DNA from: Nocardia concava NBRC 100430
Lineage (GTDB): Bacteria; Actinomycetota; Actinomycetes; Mycobacteriales; Mycobacteriaceae
Reading direction: 5' to 3'
Length of the DNA stretch: 64,000 bases
NCBI RefSeq assembly: GCF_000308815.1
Contig: NZ_BAFX01000108.1
Location: forward strand, 83,149 to 147,148
Shown here: positions 60,370 through 64,000 of the stretch, piece by piece
Layout: every line of letters starts with the position of its first letter
Numbering within the stretch: position 1 is the first letter of the stretch
Position numbers and translations under genes: made by a program
Notes under the pieces: generated by a model
Told to the model about the DNA's origin: nothing
The model's database searches: none
The model's input: only the letters and a program-made list of their open reading frames with translations

Positions 60370-62970
60370 ATGTCAGGCGTGTGGCCCTTTGCCGGGCGGG
60401 GGACGGAGCTGGCGCGGATTCGTGAGATTCTCGCGGGCGGCGGCAGTGTCGTGGTGGCGGGCGGGGCGGGGGTCGGCAAGAGTCGCTTGGCGGCCGAGGC
60501 CGCGCCGGGCGCTGTGCGGATTCGGGCCAATGAGGCGGCGAAAGCGTTGCCGTTGGGGGCATTCGGGCCGCTGTTGCCCGGCGAAGCGCCGACCGAGAAT
60601 CTGCTGGGGTGGGCCGGGGAGGCGGTGCGGGTGGCGGCCGACATGCTCGTCGTCGACGATGCTCACCTGCTCGATTCGGCGTCGGCGGCGCTGACCCAGC
60701 AGCTGGCCGAGGGTGGGTTGCGGCTGGTGGTGACGGTGCGGTCGGGCGAGGCGTGCCCGGAGGAGATCACGTCACTGTGGAGGGAGGGGACGGCTACGCG
60801 AATCGAGCTGACGCCGTTGCCCGATGACGATGCCGCGGGCCTGCTGACGCGGGTGCTGGGCGGGCCGATCGCCGATGACAGCACGGAACGGCTGCTCGCG
60901 CTCGCCGAGGGGAATGTGCTGTATCTCAGGGAATTGGTCGGCGAGGGGCTTCGGCGGGGGACATTGTCCGAGCAGGACGGCACCTGGCAGTGGCGGGGTG
61001 CGGTGCCGATGTCGGGGCAGCTGCGTGAACTCATCTCGACGCGCATCGGCGAATTGCCGCCCGCGCAGGGCGAAGTGCTGGAGCTGGTGGCGCTCGGGGA
61101 ACCGGTGAGGCTGAGCGGATTGCTGAATATTGTTGGGCACGAGGCAATCGAGGACATCGAGCAGCGTGGGCTCATCGGCATCGATGTGGAGACCGAGCGA
61201 GACGGCCTGTCCGGCACCTTGATACGACTCGCGCACCCGCTGTACGGGGAGGTGGTGCGTGCCGCCATGCCCCGGCTGCGGGCGATGCGGCGATACCGGC
61301 AGTTATGCGAGACGCTACCCGAACTACCGAACGGAATTGCGGAAAGCAAAGAGCCGCAACACCGTCAGGACGTGCTGCGACTGGCGCTGTGGCGTTTGGA
61401 AGGCGGATTGTCCGCCGAGCCGGGACCGTTGCTGACGGCCCTCCGCATGGCATGGGCGTCGCACAGCTATCCACTCGCCGAACGCTTCGGCCGGGCAGCG
61501 ATCCAGGCGGGCGCGGGACCCGAAGCCGCCGTCCTCCTCGCCCCGGTGCTCGGATACGGCGGCAAGGTCACCGAGGCCGAAGCCCTACTGGAGGAGGTAT
61601 GGGACCAGCCCTGCGACGAACATACGCGCACCCTGATGATCACCACTCGTCTGAATATCTTTGTCTCGCAGGGCCGTACGGACGAGGCCATCCAGCTCCT
61701 GGAATCGGCCGAGATGCTGCCGACCGCGCCCGAGGACCGGCACGAGCTCATGTTCTGGGGTTCCGCACTGCATTTCGGCGTGGGGAATTTCGACAAAGCC
61801 CTGAATCTGGCCGACACCCTCCTCGCCGAATCCACCAGTGCCCCTATGCGGGCACAGGGACTCGGGCAGCGGGCCTGGACGCTTGCCTTCCTCGGGCGGC
61901 CCCTCGATGCGCTGGACGCCGTCGACGACGCCCTCGCCACCCGCGCGCAGTGGCAGGACGCGGTCCCGGTGTATCCGCAAGCGCTGCGCGGGATCAAACA
62001 GTTCAGCGCCTCCTATGCAGGTGATCTCGGCCGCGCCGAGGCCGCGGTGGAAATGCTGTCGGAGCTCGAGACACCGGACCGAAATTGGGCAGTGACCGAC
62101 TCCGAAACCGACTGCGCGCGAGGGATGTTGGAGCGCCAGCGCGGCCGGGTGCGGACCGCCGCCCGGCTGCTGTCCACCGCGATGACGGGCGAGTCGCTGC
62201 TCATCGAGTACCACACGCAGTGCTGCGCGGAACTGGCGCACGCCGCGGCCCTGGCCGGGGACGTGGAGACCGCGGAACGTGCGCTCGCCCGCGCCGAGTC
62301 CAAACCGCCTGACGTCGCAATGGGATTCATCATCGATCTGGTCCGGCCCTGGGTCGCAGCCGCCCGTGGCGAGCTGACCCGCGCGGCCGAGTCGGCCGTG
62401 GCCAATGCCGAGCGAATGCGAATGGGCGGGGCCGCGAGCCAGGAAGCCATCGCCCTGCACGATGCGGTGCGATTGGGCAGCGCGGAAGCGATTGCCGGAC
62501 GGCTCGCCGAGCTCGCCGCCACCTGCCAAGGCGAATTGGTCAGCGCCGCGGCCGAACACGCCGTCGCCGCCGCGAAGGCCGACGGTCCGGCGCTCGCGGC
62601 GGTCGCCGATCGATTCGAACAACTCGGTTTCCTGCTGCACGCCGCCGATGCCGCGGCCCAGGCCGCCCAGGCCTTCGACGCGGCGGGCCGCGCCGCCTCC
62701 GCCCGATCCGCCTCGGCCCGCGCCCAGGTCCTGGCCGAGGCCTGCGAGGGCGCGACAACTCCGGCTCTCGCGCGCCTGACCGCCCCCGATCTCACCTCGC
62801 GCGAACTGGAAATCGCCCGCCTCGCCGCACAGGGCGCGAGTAACCGGGCCATCGCCGACACCCTGGTCGTCTCGATAAGGACCGTTGAGAACCACCTGCA
62901 CGCGGCCTATTACAAGCTGGGCGTCTCCGGCCGCGCCGAACTCGCCCGCGTCCTGGCACCACCCCGCTGA
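60370..62970 (+). CDS. LuxR-family regulator with AAA ATPase (LAL/MalT-like)
   Basis: This 866-residue protein has an N-terminal ATPase (FAGRGTELARIREIL, Walker A GGAGVGKS at 31-38, Walker B MLVVDDAHLLD), a long helical repeat region of about 500 residues rich in Ala and Leu (for example RTLMITTRLNIFVSQGRTDEAIQLLESAE), and a C-terminal LuxR helix-turn-helix at about 808-862 (LTSRELEIARLAAQGASNRAIADTLVVSIRTVENHLHAAYYKLGV). This is the large ATP-binding LuxR type. The ligand and targets are unknown; the neighbours give no clue. Confidence 0.9.
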   Translation: MSGVWPFAGRGTELARIREILAGGGSVVVAGGAGVGKSRLAAEAAPGAVRIRANEAAKALPLGAFGPLLPGEAPTENLLGWAGEAVRVAADMLVVDDAHLLDSASAALTQQLAEGGLRLVVTVRSGEACPEEITSLWREGTATRIELTPLPDDDAAGLLTRVLGGPIADDSTERLLALAEGNVLYLRELVGEGLRRGTLSEQDGTWQWRGAVPMSGQLRELISTRIGELPPAQGEVLELVALGEPVRLSGLLNIVGHEAIEDIEQRGLIGIDVETERDGLSGTLIRLAHPLYGEVVRAAMPRLRAMRRYRQLCETLPELPNGIAESKEPQHRQDVLRLALWRLEGGLSAEPGPLLTALRMAWASHSYPLAERFGRAAIQAGAGPEAAVLLAPVLGYGGKVTEAEALLEEVWDQPCDEHTRTLMITTRLNIFVSQGRTDEAIQLLESAEMLPTAPEDRHELMFWGSALHFGVGNFDKALNLADTLLAESTSAPMRAQGLGQRAWTLAFLGRPLDALDAVDDALATRAQWQDAVPVYPQALRGIKQFSASYAGDLGRAEAAVEMLSELETPDRNWAVTDSETDCARGMLERQRGRVRTAARLLSTAMTGESLLIEYHTQCCAELAHAAALAGDVETAERALARAESKPPDVAMGFIIDLVRPWVAAARGELTRAAESAVANAERMRMGGAASQEAIALHDAVRLGSAEAIAGRLAELAATCQGELVSAAAEHAVAAAKADGPALAAVADRFEQLGFLLHAADAAAQAAQAFDAAGRAASARSASARAQVLAEACEGATTPALARLTAPDLTSRELEIARLAAQGASNRAIADTLVVSIRTVENHLHAAYYKLGVSGRAELARVLAPPR

Positions 62971-63037
62971 CCGCCGGGTGGCCGAGCCTGGCCGCGGCCT
63001 CGCATAGGGTGGTCGGCGGAACGGGGAGGAATCAGAC

Positions 63038-64000
63038 ATGGTCTACGAGTTCACGCGCGAGCAACCGGTCGGCGAGCAGGTCCCGGAGCGCCCGGCGAGA
63101 CGATGGAACAAGGGCCGCGTCGGGCGACTGCTGCTCGCGGTGGTGGCATGGCTGTTCCTGATCGCGGGCGCGGTCGGCGTGGGGCTGCACTACAACACCT
63201 GGGTGCGGGAGCCGGTGGTGCTGGCGGCATCGTTCGCGTCGTACTTCATGGTGGGCGCGCTCATCGCGGTGGTGCTGTTCGGTCTGGGCCGCCGGTGGGT
63301 GAGCGCGGGCCTGGCCGTGGCGGTGTCGGCGCTCGCGATCTGGACCCAGGCGCCCATGCTGTGGCCGGACGGCAGCGCGCCGCCGGGCACGGATCTCGTG
63401 GTGATGCAGTCGAATCTGGAACTCGGCCACGGTGATGCCGACGCCCTGGTCCGCACGGCCCGCGAGAATGCCGCCGAAGTGCTGACCATCGAGGAACTCA
63501 CCCCCGGCCTGCTGGACCGGCTCGACGCGGCCGGCCTCGCGGAACTGCTGCCGTACCGGTTCACCGCGCCTTCGGGCGGCGGCCAGGGCACCGGCATCTT
63601 CAGCAAGTATCCGATCGAGAACGGCGTGAAGTTCGAGGGCTTCTGGCTGAACAATCTGCGCGCCACCATGATTCACCCGCAACGCGGCCCGATCACGGTC
63701 TTCGCCCTGCACCCGATCCCGCCGCTGGTGCACACCGGCGTCTGGGCGCACGAACTCTCGCGCATCGGCGAACTGCTGAACGAGCAGACCGGTCAGGTCG
63801 TGGTCGGCGGCGACTTCAACTCCACCTGGGACCACGCCCCCTACCGAAATCTGTTGCGCGGCCGCTACGCCGACTCCGCCGAACTCCTCGGCGTCGGCGC
63901 ACTCCCGACCTGGCCCACCAACCGCCCCGTCGGCCCGGCAATCGGCATCGACCGGGTGCTCGTCGCAGGCGGCCACGCCACCGAACTGCACTCGATCCAC
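63038..64000 (+). CDS. membrane-anchored endonuclease/exonuclease/phosphatase family protein (cut by right edge)
   Basis: An ATG at 63038 with GGGGAGGA seven bases upstream opens a frame of 321 codons to the window edge. After a charged start come three membrane helices (LLLAVVAWLFLIAGAVGVGL, ASFASYFMVGALIAVVLFGL, AGLAVAVSALAIWTQAPML). An EEP domain follows from about residue 122: VVMQSNLELG, LTIEELTPGLL (Glu), VVVGGDFNSTWDH (Asp and Asn), and AIGIDRVLVAGG (Asp). The final Ser-Asp-His motif lies beyond the edge. The catalytic domain should face the outside. Similar proteins occur widely in nocardiae; the substrate is unknown. Confidence 0.85.
   Translation, partial: MVYEFTREQPVGEQVPERPARRWNKGRVGRLLLAVVAWLFLIAGAVGVGLHYNTWVREPVVLAASFASYFMVGALIAVVLFGLGRRWVSAGLAVAVSALAIWTQAPMLWPDGSAPPGTDLVVMQSNLELGHGDADALVRTARENAAEVLTIEELTPGLLDRLDAAGLAELLPYRFTAPSGGGQGTGIFSKYPIENGVKFEGFWLNNLRATMIHPQRGPITVFALHPIPPLVHTGVWAHELSRIGELLNEQTGQVVVGGDFNSTWDHAPYRNLLRGRYADSAELLGVGALPTWPTNRPVGPAIGIDRVLVAGGHATELHSIH

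Overview
The window is very GC-rich DNA with GC-ending codons, many GTG/TTG starts and dense, short-spaced genes. Two MspA-type porins, a 6C small RNA, an XRE/DUF397 pair, SARP and LuxR/ATPase regulators and an actinobacterial initiator tRNA point to a mycolic-acid actinomycete, most likely Nocardia or a close relative. It reads as ordinary chromosome: there is no integrase, transposase, phage gene or CRISPR array.

Layout. 0-9.6 kb: a cut gene, a lipoprotein, a molybdopterin oxidoreductase convergent with a secreted SGNH hydrolase, a DHA2-type MFS pump with three C-terminal beta-sandwich repeats, a PhoU-like protein, an AI-2E/PerM-type membrane protein and an EamA permease. 9.7-15.4 kb: secreted lipase, TetR regulator with FAD monooxygenase, an Ig-like secreted protein and a DUF2252 protein. 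15.4-18.2 kb: feoA-feoB-feoC ferrous iron uptake operon behind an IdeR/DtxR-like box. 18.2-21.8 kb: hrpB helicase, 6C RNA, endonuclease/exonuclease/phosphatase (EEP) protein. 21.9-25 kb: divergent cupin/MarR pair, a decarboxylase-hydrolase fusion and an AhpD-like protein. 25-31.8 kb: an AraC-type regulator broken by an in-frame TAG, a LuxR-type ATPase regulator, an intact AraC paralogue, SDR, cupin and SRPBCC genes. 31.8-35 kb: cytochrome b plus SUOX-type molybdoenzyme operon and a tannase-family esterase. 35-38.6 kb: aldehyde dehydrogenase, DUF779 protein and GAF regulator. 38.6-44.3 kb: XRE/DUF397, small proteins, two MspA porins and a NarL-type two-component system. 44.4-52 kb: MFS exporter, an ArsR-DHFR-like-SRPBCC-epoxide hydrolase operon, and DoxX and FAD monooxygenase genes. 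52-58.4 kb: large SARP regulator divergent from a CMD-fold protein, serine/threonine dehydratase and short-chain fatty acid transporter. 58.4-64 kb: tRNA-fMet, PP2C phosphatase, small secreted protein, a shrunken EamA remnant, a LuxR/ATPase regulator and a membrane-anchored EEP protein cut by the right edge.

The content suggests a soil organism that senses and degrades aromatic or ester compounds and handles aldehydes, with many one-component regulators beside their probable targets. The most useful non-coding signals are the 6C RNA, the iron box before feoA, operator-like palindromes at the TetR, MarR, ArsR and GAF-regulated genes, and a 25-base motif found twice (inverted) upstream of the 31-kb cupin gene and once upstream of the tannase gene. 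Starts, families and functions were judged by eye from the sequence; no database search was run.
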